Source: Pilatotrama ljubarskyi (Eukaryota; Basidiomycota; Agaricomycetes; Polyporales; Polyporaceae). Taken from it: a DNA stretch of 64,000 nt. Of this stretch, positions 19,443-29,247 are shown in pieces. The translations under genes and the position numbers were made by a program. Under the pieces are notes generated by a model. That model was given only the letters and a program-made list of their open reading frames with translations. It was not told where the DNA came from and did no database searches. The DNA lies in contig MU277737.1 in NCBI GenBank assembly GCA_022385805.1, forward strand, positions 1-64,000. The letters run 5' to 3'. Numbering within the stretch: the stretch's first letter is position 1; each line of letters starts with the position of its first letter.

Positions 19443-20532
19443 TCACGGCTTCTTCCTCGAGTCCGTCGAGTCCGAGCCCTCGTCCTCCCCGAAGCCCATG
19501 TTCTCCCAGATCATCGAGGCGCATATGCGGAGCAGCTTGACCGGCTCGTCCGTGAAAGCTTTCTCGTACAGCCGCCCCGCCAGCTCCTTCTGCGCCCCGG
19601 ATGCTACGCTCTCCCGCACGACCTCCAGCACCTTCCACGTCGGGGCCAGGACGTTCTGAACCTGCTCCCCTAGCGGCAACGAGTCGGGAATGGGGAGCAG
19701 AATAGACTCGCGCCTAAAATTAACATCTCGGTCAGTTCTTCATGTTCTGAAGCAATCATGAGCACGATGCACGCACGAGACGTCGGGGAATGGTGGCATG
19801 TTTCCGAGGTCGTCTACGCGGTTCGCATCCTCCACGAGCTTGCCCTCGTTATATGTTGCGCCATGGGCCCACTCCTCGTTCCGTCTCTCTTTGAGCCTCT
19901 GCCATTCGGTCTGGCTCTCGAGCGAGCGTCGCATGAGGTCGAGGTGCTCCTGCGCTGCCCACCGACTCCTTGACCACCACAGGTACCACCCAGCCTTCCA
20001 ATACCTCAACTCGTCCTTCCCCTGAGATTCTGCATGCAGCGGGTCGGACTCTGCAGGGTCCGACGGGCGCCCGAGAAGGGCATGGAGCCAGCCAGAGTAG
20101 CGCTGGCCCTCTGGTGGGAGTGGGTGATTGACAGGAGCTGCCTCGATGACCTCGGTCATCTCTACGCGCGGACGCTTGCCGGGCTGTTGATGTACGGTCT
20201 TGGTGTGGTGGTGCGCGAGGACGCGGGTGACCTCGTGGAGGAAGACGCGGCGGACGCATAGGGAGCGGCACCAGGGATCTTGGCCGTGTATGCGGCCGGT
20301 GATGCTCTGGGAGCAGTACGTGAAGCAACGCTCGTCGACCTGCGGCGAGAAGGGACCTGTGAATGCGACATCAGGATGAGCTCTGGAAAGCGATGGGCTG
20401 TGGCGCTGCCGAACCTTTGGGTGGCCTGACTATCTTGAGAGATGGCAGACGGTCCCACCACAGTTCTGAGCGCGGCGGTGGATCGTGCGAGCTGTACGAC
20501 GATGAAGACGACGAAGGTGCGTTGGGCTGCAT
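19443..20532 (-). CDS. Conserved-looking 322-aa protein with N-terminal Cys motif, function unknown
   Basis: Three exons join in frame: 20532-20415, 20356-19777 and 19713-19443 (969 nt in total). The product starts 'MQPNAPSSSSSSYSSHD'. A Cys motif follows, 'CFTYC' then 'ITGRIHGQDPWCRSLC' and 'RRVFLHEV', so four Cys in C-x3-C...C-x3-C order. The middle is Trp/Tyr-rich ('RYWKAGWYLWWSRSRW'), and the last third is helical ('VLAPTWKVLEVVRESV', 'RICASMIWENMG'). The Trp-rich stretch could be a membrane or interface helix. The joins at 20415/20356 and 19777/19713 are the only ones I found that keep the frame. I do not recognise the family and assign no function. Confidence 0.7.
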
Positions 20533-21923
20533 GAGAACGAGCGTGGTGGTCTAGTCGCAAGCAGCAGTGAGTCGGATGAGTGAGACGTTGCTGGTGCCAC
20601 AGCAGTTGTGTCGGAGTTCTTCTTCGCAGTGGCAGATTCACTCTCCGCCCCAACTACCCCGCATATAAGCCGCGGTTGCATTTTCTGTGCTGCTCACCGC
20701 GCTGTGCGAAGGACCGCTGTCGCAGCTCCCGCACAGAGAGGCCCGCCCTCTCTTCCTCGGCTGTGGGGAAAGTCCCCGGAGACGCAGACCGTGTCCCCGC
20801 CCTCCCTGGAAAGCGACCGCCCTCAAGCACGGCGGTGCGGGCGGGGACGGCCGGACGCCCCTGCTCCTGGCCCGCCCAGCGCGTGGTCGGGAGCTCGCGT
20901 TCACCGCCAGTCTGCTGCTCGGTAGGTCCGCTGCATGTTCGGCGACGGCGGCCGCGACGCGAAGACGTGCTCGAGCGCCGCGGCCGCTCGGGCGTGCAGT
21001 GCGTGCTGCCGGGCGATGTGTTGCTCATAGACACAGTTATGCGGTCGTGGTTCGCCTCTCCCTCGCGGACGGCGCCACGAACACAATGGGGCTTACTCTC
21101 GCTCAGCGCGACTCTTGTCTATTTTTTCCTCCCTGAACGCTCGTTCGTTCGTATCTTCTCTTCAATCGCCGCGGGGATCGAGGGAGGGTGGATGGAGTGC
21201 GAGAGGTGCTTGATTGACGAGGTACGTCGCCTGCCCGTTTGGACGACATGATGCCATTCTTTCTCTTGAATTTCTTCAGGGAGGATACCTCCTGTCTCGT
21301 GCGGGAGGGCGTGCTCCAGAAATTGACACCCCTGATCTTTTCTCCTTTGCCGTGACCTGTCGTGTGCTGACTTCCTCCTTCCAGGCGTCCGACATTCCGG
21401 TCCATCCGCCATCTCTGTATGTAACTGGAATTGCAATTCTATGCTGCTTCTCTGCACTTCTCGCCGCCATCGTACACGGCGAGCCGTCTTCCAGCAGCGA
21501 TGTATACGCCCTTTGCACGGTGCTGAGCCGTGTCCCTCTATGTCGGGTGTAATGACGGCGCCCGAGGCTCTCGATCAGTGTCGAATCCTTCGCGCTAATT
21601 GCTATGCTGCTGGAGAGCACCTTGGCAGGTTGAGCATGGCATCCTAAAGTGTCCTTGACCATACTATCCGCACCATTCTGCCCCATTTCGTGGCTGCAGA
21701 CAAAGATTGTCCCCGGCACGCCGTTGAGCAAATGTACAGCAATGCGCCTCGGGTGTATCGTCTTCTGCCGGTCATATTGCAACGAAGGATTGAAAGACGA
21801 CTCGCAGCGGAACGGTTCAGGATCAGTCCGCTTCGTGTATTCACCAGTGCCAGGCTGCCCGCGTCCGTCCATCATCTTCATCATGGTGAGCAACGTGGGA
21901 GGCTACATAGGTCGCTAGGTCAG
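20533..21923. other. About 1.4 kb without a supported gene
   Basis: It is GC-rich and holds many overlapping ORFs, a hallmark of noncoding GC-rich DNA. A TATA-like CATATAAG lies on the plus strand at about 20660. A plus-strand segment at 21170-21410 could be two short exons around a 54-nt GTACGT..TTCAG intron, but I could not connect it to anything. Confidence 0.35.
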
Positions 21924-21926
21924 ATT

Positions 21927-23262
21927 CACTGCAAAACCGCCAAAATGTCCGGAGGCGGATATGCTCCGGAATACAGTGTATCCAAGACATCCGGACAGAA
22001 TTGAATGCAAATTCGGAGATAAGATACATTAGATTATGGAGGAAACAGGAATTTGGAGATGAGCTGAATCTGTGACGGTTCCGTAGAGTTTTCTGTCTGC
22101 GAAAGCGCATCTCTCCAATCTTTCCGTACCCCGTCTATGCGCTGCATTCAGCATGGCGAAGACTCTCTGGTACGGTCGGCTTTCCGATGTTGCCAGACCA
22201 GGCTTTAACGGCGTGAAGATCATGCTATCGATATCGTGATAACCTGGCCACCTTCTCGATGCTCGGAGTCCAGGACGCCCTTGGCGGTAGTACCGCTATA
22301 TATACGTGGGCAGTGTGCGGCACAGGCTGCAGCCCCTCGTATCTCCTCTCANNNNNNNNNNNNNNNNNNNNNNNNNNNNNNNNNNNNNNNNNNNNNNNNN
22401 NNNNNNNNNNNNNNNNNNNNNNNNNNNNNNNNNNNNNNNNNNNNNNNNNNNNNNNNNNNNNNNNNNNNNNNNNNNNNNNNNNNNNNNNNNNNNNNNNNNN
22501 NNNNNNNNNNNNNNNNNNNNNNNNNNNNNNNNNNNNNNNNNNNNNNNNNNNAGTACTCACACTGGTAAGCAGCCATCTCTTCTGACCAATGGTCAGTGCT
22601 TATTATATGACGCCTCTCGGGCATGTCAATCTCTATAACGGTGAGCTCACTCCTTCCCTAGGGTGTTTCTGGTCCTTCAGAAGTTGTGATACGGTCTTCA
22701 GTCGCCGCCCGCGAGACATGAGTGCACGGTAGTGCAAGCTTGTAAGGTGACGACCTTTTACGGTAAGCATAACTGATATGCAGTGAAATCTGCTATTCGA
22801 GGCACTATATACATGATCTTTACTACTTAGTAACCGCTTCACATGTACATATGTAAGCTCATCTAGTGGCAGGATGGGATATACTGTAAATTCTGCTATA
22901 TCACACATTTTGCGCCTATCCAAGAATATCCGGCTTTCCGCAAGCGTCGCGAAACGAGACGAACACGCCCTGATACAACGCATTTCCGGATGATCTCTCA
23001 AGCAGATACATCACCAGTCTGGAGGACGTCCGCGCTCGGAGATGCGGTCGAGCCAGCGCGCCCAGGGGCTGAACTTTGGATGTATCCGACCAATTCCTGA
23101 CTCTGATTTCATGACGTGTCCGGGTCTGAACACAAAAGTTTGGGTGTGAACTACGATTTTGGATCGATTAGATCACCCACATATCCAACCTCCGAATATA
23201 CGCCGGATAGGGCCTGTTTCTGGTCCATTTCCTGCGCCGGACATTTTGGCGGTTTTGCAGTG
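21927..23262. mobile_element. Non-autonomous CACTA (EnSpm/CMC)-like element
   Basis: The ends are perfect 26-bp inverted repeats that begin CACTGCAAAACCGCC (21927-21952 and 23237-23262), flanked by the 3-bp duplication ATT (21924-21926 and 23263-23265). CACT(A/G) ends plus a 3-bp duplication are the marks of the CACTA superfamily. Subterminal DNA on both sides is rich in TCCGGA/TCCGAA-type motifs, as expected of transposase-binding repeats. About 1.3 kb with no transposase frame, so non-autonomous. An assembly gap interrupts it, so its real length is unknown. Confidence 0.88.
22352..22551. other. Assembly gap (200 Ns)
   Basis: The run is exactly 200 Ns, likely a placeholder of fixed size, so the true missing length may differ. 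Frames that cross it are meaningless. Confidence 0.99.
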
Positions 23263-23338
23263 ATTCAAGGATTTCATGCTGAGCGGAGTAAGACTATCTT
23301 TGCTGTACATGTATGCTTGAGAGCAGCTCCCCTCCAAG

Positions 23339-23420
23339 GTCCTTGTCGATTAGTGGTTAGATCATCACGTTGTGGAAACACAGAACCGTGAAGACGGAGG
23401 CTCGAATCCTCCCTGGGACA
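23339..23420 (+). tRNA. tRNA-His (GTG) with a short intron
   Basis: A cloverleaf can be drawn. The acceptor 23339-23345 pairs with 23413-23419 (one T-T mismatch), discriminator A at 23420. The D arm is GATT/GATC around AGTGGTTA. The anticodon stem TCACG/CGTGA (23365-23369 and 23387-23391) holds the loop TTGTGG, with anticodon GTG at 23372-23374. An intron of about 10 nt follows position 37 (23376-23385), the canonical place. The T arm is GGAGG-CTCGAAT-CCTCC. TTTTT at 23424-23428 can end pol III transcription. A73 is usual for eukaryotic cytosolic tRNA-His; the extra 5' G would be added by Thg1. The acceptor mismatch and C54 leave some doubt. Confidence 0.8.
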
Positions 23421-24581
23421 TTCTTTTTCCAATCGCGCAATGGTTTTCTCCGCCAAGGCTGGACATGACTAGATTACAGCATGCGCGCATGGTACGCCAG
23501 ATTGCTGCTCTGCCTCGTGAAGTCTTTCCTCGCGAGCAGTACGGCTGCGGGTCCTTCAGCGGATGGCCTCTTGACACTTCAAGCGAGATACCAGGGCAGA
23601 CCATTTCCCGCCGCCGCTCAACGTACCCTTCACTCATTCCATGCTTCGACGGCTGTGCTGCGAATGGAGAGGCACTGCCTCTCCTTGGACTCTGTCCACG
23701 ACCAGTGGCCTCAGTGTCGGCTCCCTCGCTCCATCTGAGCCAAGCGCTCCCGTCCTCGGATCCCTCATGCCAGCTTCACGAGCGGCCAAGTACCGGTAGT
23801 ATTCGCCTTCACGGTCCCCACGAAGACCACAATCGCAATACCATCGATACTTGGGTGGCCCCCGGCCGCTATGACAGCAGCGGACGTGCATCTTCACAGC
23901 TACTTGTTGCAGCACTCTTGGAAGCGTTCCTCCACTGGAAGTGATCGCCTAGCGGCGTATTAGACCTGCAAGCTATCGCTGAATCTGCGGACTGCATGAG
24001 CGAGTCGTCGTCGAGCTTGTCACGACCCAAGCACTCACCTTGTGGCCTCAGAAGCCGAATCAGGCGCACGACGGAAGCAGCCGAGCTCCAGAAGCAGTCA
24101 TACGAGTGGAGCTGCCCGCGGCGCTCTGGCGGTCAGACAGTAGCAGCAAGTCGACCGCCAACGTCACGTTGTGCACAGACCGGGGGCAAAATTTACGATG
24201 GTTCCTCATCGCGCCGTAGCGGACAGGGCTGGCCCCAGACACCCCAAGAAACGCACCTCTAAGGGCACACCTCGAGAGGACATAGTCGAGGAACGCAGGA
24301 GGGGAAGGAAACAAGGTTGCTAGTACGTACGCGTAAATTAGATCAATACCCGCGCAAGCGTCCGGTCGCGTCCCGCTCCGTCCAGTCACGTCCGCTCTCC
24401 CTGATTTTCGCACCGCCATCCGCCCCAGACCTCCTCTACACACCTAGCGCGACGCCGCACAACGTGCTCCGCCCCTTCGTCTCCGTCGTGATCGTCAACT
24501 CGTCGGCAAATCGTGATAGAGCGTAGGCATGAAAGCAGGGGATCGTGACGGAGACGTGATGGGGGTAGCTCGATGGCGCGC
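23421..24581. other. About 1.2 kb without a supported gene
   Basis: A plus-strand ORF from an ATG at 23481 starts with a signal-peptide-like stretch (MRAWYARLLLCLV) but ends after 85 residues and has no other support. The rest holds nothing I can name. Confidence 0.35.
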
Positions 24582-25472
24582 TCATTCGCTCTCCTGGATG
24601 AGCGCGAGGATCATCCTGCGTGGATAAGCATGGTCAACGTCGGGTTCTGTGCACGGTGTAGCCATGGCGTCAATGTGAATACGCACCGGTAGAGGTAGTA
24701 GAAGAAGCTGAGGAGGTAGAACCCAAGTTTGAAGAAGCTCTCTTTCTTGTGGTTCGGCAGCGTGCGGAAGATCTCCGTCGCGTCATACATGTGGTTTCCG
24801 CCACGGATCCTGCACGCGACCCCGATTATCAGCCTCTGCCACTCCAAGCATGATACATTGCGCGTACTTGTTGATGTTGTAGGCGAGTAACGGTGCATTG
24901 AGGAGGAACGCCATCCACTGCCCGGAGAGGAGGAAAAGCAGGGAGAGGAAAGCGTGGGCGATGTTCTCGGGTAGGACGAACTGCAGGAAAAGAAACGGAG
25001 GCTCTCAGACGTGAGGAGTCGCAGGAGGGGAGGACGGTTGCGGACCTGGTTGAGCTTATTACAGAGGTCTATGGGGTTGATGTAGTCGCACTCGAGGTCG
25101 GAAAACATGATGATCTGGACATGGAGAAGAGTGTGATGAGGCGCGGGCAGGGGAGGCAACATGAGAGAGTCTACGCACGAAGAAGACCATAGTGAACAAG
25201 AGACCGGCGGCCATGAGGACCGAGAAGAGGAAGAGCCATCCTGCGTTTTCGAATGGGGATGTGCACGAGCACGCGAGCCGTATTGCAGACGCGAGCCACG
25301 ATGCGCGGGGGTTGTGCAAGAGCGTGTGTTTCGCGAATGAACAAGACGAGTTGAGGAGCGCAGGGTGAACGACGCGGAGGCAGTAATTGGAGGAGGACGT
25401 CAGCTGGATGCCGGCCGATAATAATATCACCCTCGGAGGAGGGGATTGCGCGGACGCACCTGTTCCGCCCAT
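24582..25472 (-). CDS. ERV14: ER vesicle cargo receptor ERV14 (cornichon family)
   Basis: ERV14 loads transmembrane cargo into COPII vesicles at the ER. Six exons, on the minus strand 25472-25460, 25240-25179, 25114-25046, 24980-24868, 24809-24687 and 24615-24582, sum to 414 nt, giving 137 residues, the size of yeast Erv14. The first exon is only 13 nt and was placed because it completes the start 'MGGTGWLFLFSVLMAAG'. Family blocks are all present: 'FSDLECDYINPIDLCNKLNQ', 'LSGQWMAFLLNAPLLAYNIN' and 'ATEIFRTLPNHKKESFFKLG'. The last block precedes the final membrane segment 'FYLLSFFYYLYR'. Three to four hydrophobic segments are as expected. The end 'MILALIQESE' is carried by its own short exon. 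Confidence 0.95.
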
Positions 25473-25571
25473 CGTGATCTACAACACACAGATTCACTAC
25501 AAGCCGCAGAGACGGATCGAGGAGGGCTAGGAGAGGACGAGACGAGGTCGGCCTGTGGGGAGGACGAGGGG

Positions 25572-25602
<31 letters not shown>

Positions 25603-26356
25603 GGGCGACTGCCAACACCACCAGCACGACCCCCGTCACACCCTCCGCCACACACAGTGACACACCGCGGTCACAGACGGTCACCGGTGTGTGCGTGACT
25701 CTGCCGTGCAGCAGGATCAAGTCCGAGTCATCTTGTTCGTGTCTCTCGCATGCCGTCCTTGTCCAGCGTCGTCGACATGCGGTGCACAGATCTACAACAC
25801 TGCTGTGTGAATACGCGGCGCGACTAATCCAGGGCAGTGGTCACCGACCGCATCCTTGGATCGGTTCATCAGGAAAGTCGTCCTGGGACAGACATGGACG
25901 GTACCAAATCCCTTTGACGAGCTTCTGACAGGGTACGAGGACGGTGATAAAACATATAGCACGGCTTTGCACCCGGAGAACCGCTCTCCCATGGCCGACC
26001 GCGCGTGTGTCTGGCAGATCTTCGTTCCATCTGCATCGCTTCTTCATGAATCATCTTCCATAACTTATGGCATCTGGGAGCTGCGAAACCCCGAGTTCTC
26101 ATCGAGAATTGCCACACCTCCAGCGTCTCGCGCCGCCTGCGTGCGGTCATAAAGGAGCCTCTCGCTCTGTCTCCTGCGAATAGGCACTGCCTACCCGCAC
26201 ACGCTGTCTTCATCTCGCCCTTCGACCTCTCCCACTCAGGTGCGTACGCTTGTACACTCCGCAAGTAGTCATCAAGAACCTACGCCCACTCGTAAGGATA
26301 TTGCCATGCTCCCGTCAACTGCTAGCCGATGCTTATTCCCTCCCAGGCTCGCGCCC
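25473..26356. other. Divergent promoter region of ERV14 and the HET gene
   Basis: No gene is supported. A GAGGAC microsatellite lies at 25560-25600, close upstream of ERV14. Confidence 0.45.
25560..25600. repeat. GAGGAC-type microsatellite
   Basis: About seven GAGGAC/GAGGGG units run in tandem. On the opposite strand this gives a poly-Ser frame, which is the source of a spurious ORF there. Confidence 0.8.
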
Positions 26357-28623
26357 ATGCGCCTCCTTCACGCGCAGACCTGTCGGCTCAGGCTCTTTCC
26401 AGACCCTAATAGCAGGCCGTCCTACCTCATTCTCTCGCATGTCTGGCAGGCGCACGAATGGACCTTCCAAGACGTCGACTCCCTCCGCGGCCACCCTGAC
26501 CCCCGCGCGCTCGTCTCCGATAAGATCCGGTCCTTCTGCTTCCTGGCGGAACGAGAGGGGTTCGACTGGGTCTGGATCGACACCTGCTGCGTCGACAAAT
26601 CTAGCAGCGCTGAACTCTCAGAGGCTGTCAACTCCATGTATCTCTGGTATTCTCAAGCCGTCCTGTGTTATGCGTATCTGCACGATGTCAGCACAGACGG
26701 CCATCCCGCCGCCCTAGAGGATCGGTTCGTCCGAAGCGTCTGGTTCACTCGCGGCTGGACTCTCCAGGAGCTCCTCGCTCCTTCCTGTCTCTTCTTCCTC
26801 TCCTGCGACTGGAGGCTGCTCGGTACAAAGGAGCAATGGGCCGACGTGATCCAGACACACTTCAGGATAGACCACGCCGTCCTGACCCGTGCGGAGTACA
26901 TCCACGAAGTCAGCATCGCCCGACGTCTGTCCTGGGCCGCCGGCCGCCGGACAACCCGCCCTGAAGATCGCGCATACTCCTTGATGGGCCTCTTTCGCGT
27001 CCACATGCCGGTTGTCTACGGCGAGGGTCCGACAAAAGCCTTCCATCGGCTGCAGGCCGAGATTCTCAAGCAGTGCGCCCCGGATCAGAGTCTTTTCGCG
27101 TGGGGCAGTCTCGACCGCAACGAAGCCCCTACAAGGCCGGCATATTCCCTCCGAGACAACACTATCTTGGACTCGGAGGATGGTCGACTGCATCTCATCA
27201 CGAGCTCCGTCCGTCAGGACCTCTTCGCTCGGGTTGAGGGCGGTCTACTCGCTCCTTCGCCTGACTTCTTTGCCCAGGCCTACGACATCGAACCGATATC
27301 GCAGCGAGCTTTCATGCGGATTCTAGGCATCCAAGACGCTATAGAGCCTCCGGACGTCCACCTCACAGGTTTTGCGGTTCGCATCACTCTGCCCCTCATA
27401 GAAGTGCCAAACTCCCCGAGGAAGCTCTTCCTCGCTCCCCTTCTCTGCCAACGTCGTTCTGACCCAAACCGCCTCCTCTATCTCTATCTCCGTGAGCGTC
27501 CAAGCAAGATTACGAAGTCTCTCTACGTAGTCGGCAGAGACACACCGCAGCACTTTACCTACTCCCGGGGCGGCGTACTGGGCCAAGTTGATCTTGACGT
27601 CGCCATAAGGCTGTCGACCATCTTTGTCCTTCACAACCCCGACTACCCTGCGCCGACGATTCACCCGCGCCTTTATCCCTTCCATCGACCTCTGCCACCG
27701 CACTCTGACTCGGCTGTCTTCTGGCGGCATTCAACCTCACCGTTGTACAGACTCTATATTCCTCGCCGACTTCTCGAGCTCTCCCGACTCACCGTGCTCA
27801 CACCCAATACACCATCGGCTGTGATCGACGGCCTTGAGGCCGACGTATTATATGGAGAACCCGGTGCTGAGCTCGTCCTGCAACACCTCGCCTCTACGGA
27901 CTCTGCCTCACGGGTGCGTTCCGTGAGCTCTACAATCATCCGGTTCCGGCTAGGAGCCGCTTGTCCTTGTGGTGGCTTGGAGCCGCTTTGGTTCACGGCC
28001 GCGTGGCGACCTTTGCCGCTTGCGGGCGAGGTGGCAAGTTCCACGGGCCTCTGGCGAGACTTATCAACCACAGCGATTGTACTGGACGCACAAGCATTGC
28101 ACGATTCGGGTTTCGAGCCCAGCCCCGGCACCGAGAGTATTGGTCTGCACCTGTGCGCCCTAGGACGGGCGCACTTCCCGAACATGAACCATCGGAACCA
28201 CCAGACGTACCAATTCCGACGAGCCACATGCGCGGTGTACACCAGTGACGGTTCAGGTGCGTCGCCGGAACCTGCGGTACGATCAGGCCATTCTAGCTGA
28301 TCCGCGAGCTTGCGCTAGTGCGACCGCCTATCGAGTACTGCCCCTCGGGTCCTATGCCATATCCATCGAGCTGTCTGCAGTTTGGCCTGGAGAACGACTT
28401 CGTCTATCGCGCGGTATTCGACGACTGGCCCAATCGCCCCGCGCTGGCTCTGCATGCCCAGGGCGGTTCACCGTTCACTGCGCCCGTCAAGTATGCTGTC
28501 AGCTTTCAACTAGACTCCTGTACGTTCAATTTCTTTGTCCTCGGCAGAGATAACTGGTGTCGCTCACGCGGATCTCTCGGCCTGTGGCCCTTGATACAGG
28601 TAGAAGCATCGGTACGCTACTAG
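26357..28623 (+). CDS. HET-domain protein
   Basis: HET proteins take part in heterokaryon incompatibility and related cell-death responses in fungi. The start at 26357 gives 'MRLLHAQTCRLRLFPDP', then 'YLILSHVWQ' and 'FDWVWIDTCCVDKSSSAEL', the core HET motifs. 'VWFTRGWTLQELLAP' and 'EDRAYSLMGLFRVHMPVVYG' complete the domain (about residues 1-260). The remaining 490 residues are unlike any domain I know. The last exon joins across a 62-nt intron (28257-28318; the join gives 'SDGSV' then 'RPPIEYCP'), extending the protein past the first in-frame stop at 28300 to a stop at 28621-28623. It has no NACHT/NB-ARC partner domain nearby. An in-frame ATG 117 bp upstream would add residues before the HET start and is less likely. 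Confidence 0.9.
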
Positions 28624-29247
28624 ACTCGACGACATCCACAAAATGTGGTTCCCTATCCGAATACGACGACAAGTCCGACACGATTGTGTCCCGGGAAGAT
28701 TCCCCCATGCTCGTTGATCCAGAGTGATTTGCTGCGTCTGGCACCGTTTTCGCAAGGCTGTATGGGATATGTACAGTGCCTCCGTAGACGATGCTCCGTT
28801 GATCCGCCGTGGCTCTTGATGTCCGTACCACGACTCAAGTGCTCTGATAAACAAGGGGGTCGCCAGGCGGATCGAAGCTGTTCCAGGTAGCGGAGGAGTC
28901 GGGAGGAAGGAACGTATCGTAAGTGCTTGCACGTTGTCCCGCCCGGTGACGCTCGATGCTGATACACTCATATCGTAAACCGTCTGTGCGCTAGTACGGT
29001 AGAGCACCCCGGGCCAATGCTTTCCGCCACATTCATCACAGCCGAACGACCATACCTCCTTGCCTTGAATGGCAAGCCAAAATAGACGTCTCTCCCTCGG
29101 TGTTGTGCAGGGAACAAGTAGTTGAAAAGCAAGTAGTAGAGTACGGCGCGGACTACTGGACATTAGAAGCGTCCCCCTAGCTCGTCACCATGGGTGTAGG
29201 CAGAAGATAGAAGGGTTGCCGAGGATGCACGAGTGTGTCCTCGACGC
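28624..29247. other. Intergenic between convergent HET and oxalate decarboxylase genes
   Basis: A 200-residue minus-strand frame (28564-29163) spans most of it and overlaps the HET 3' end. It shows no domain and I do not call it a gene. Confidence 0.4.

Noticed and set aside
20935..21030. 31-residue Cys-rich peptide (MFGDGGRDAKTCSS...)
   Set aside because: Looked like a small secreted effector, but it lacks a signal peptide and lies in DNA open in all frames.
20580..21251. 223-residue plus-strand frame in GC-rich DNA
   Set aside because: Open frames occur in all phases here because stops are rare in GC-rich DNA; no domain or codon signal.
23365..23637. Minus-strand ORF ending 'GGFEPPSSRFCVSTT'
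   Set aside because: This is the well-known artefact of translating the antisense of a tRNA T arm.
23481..23738. 85-residue ORF with signal-peptide-like start next to the tRNA
   Set aside because: Very short, no conserved motif, ends at a random stop; other frames over it are equally open.
25427..25720. Ser-rich minus-strand ORF upstream of ERV14
   Set aside because: It is the GAGGAC microsatellite translated; it also overlaps ERV14 exon 1.
28564..29163. 200-residue minus-strand frame after the HET gene
   Set aside because: It overlaps the HET 3' exon, has no domain, no splice support and ordinary noncoding composition.
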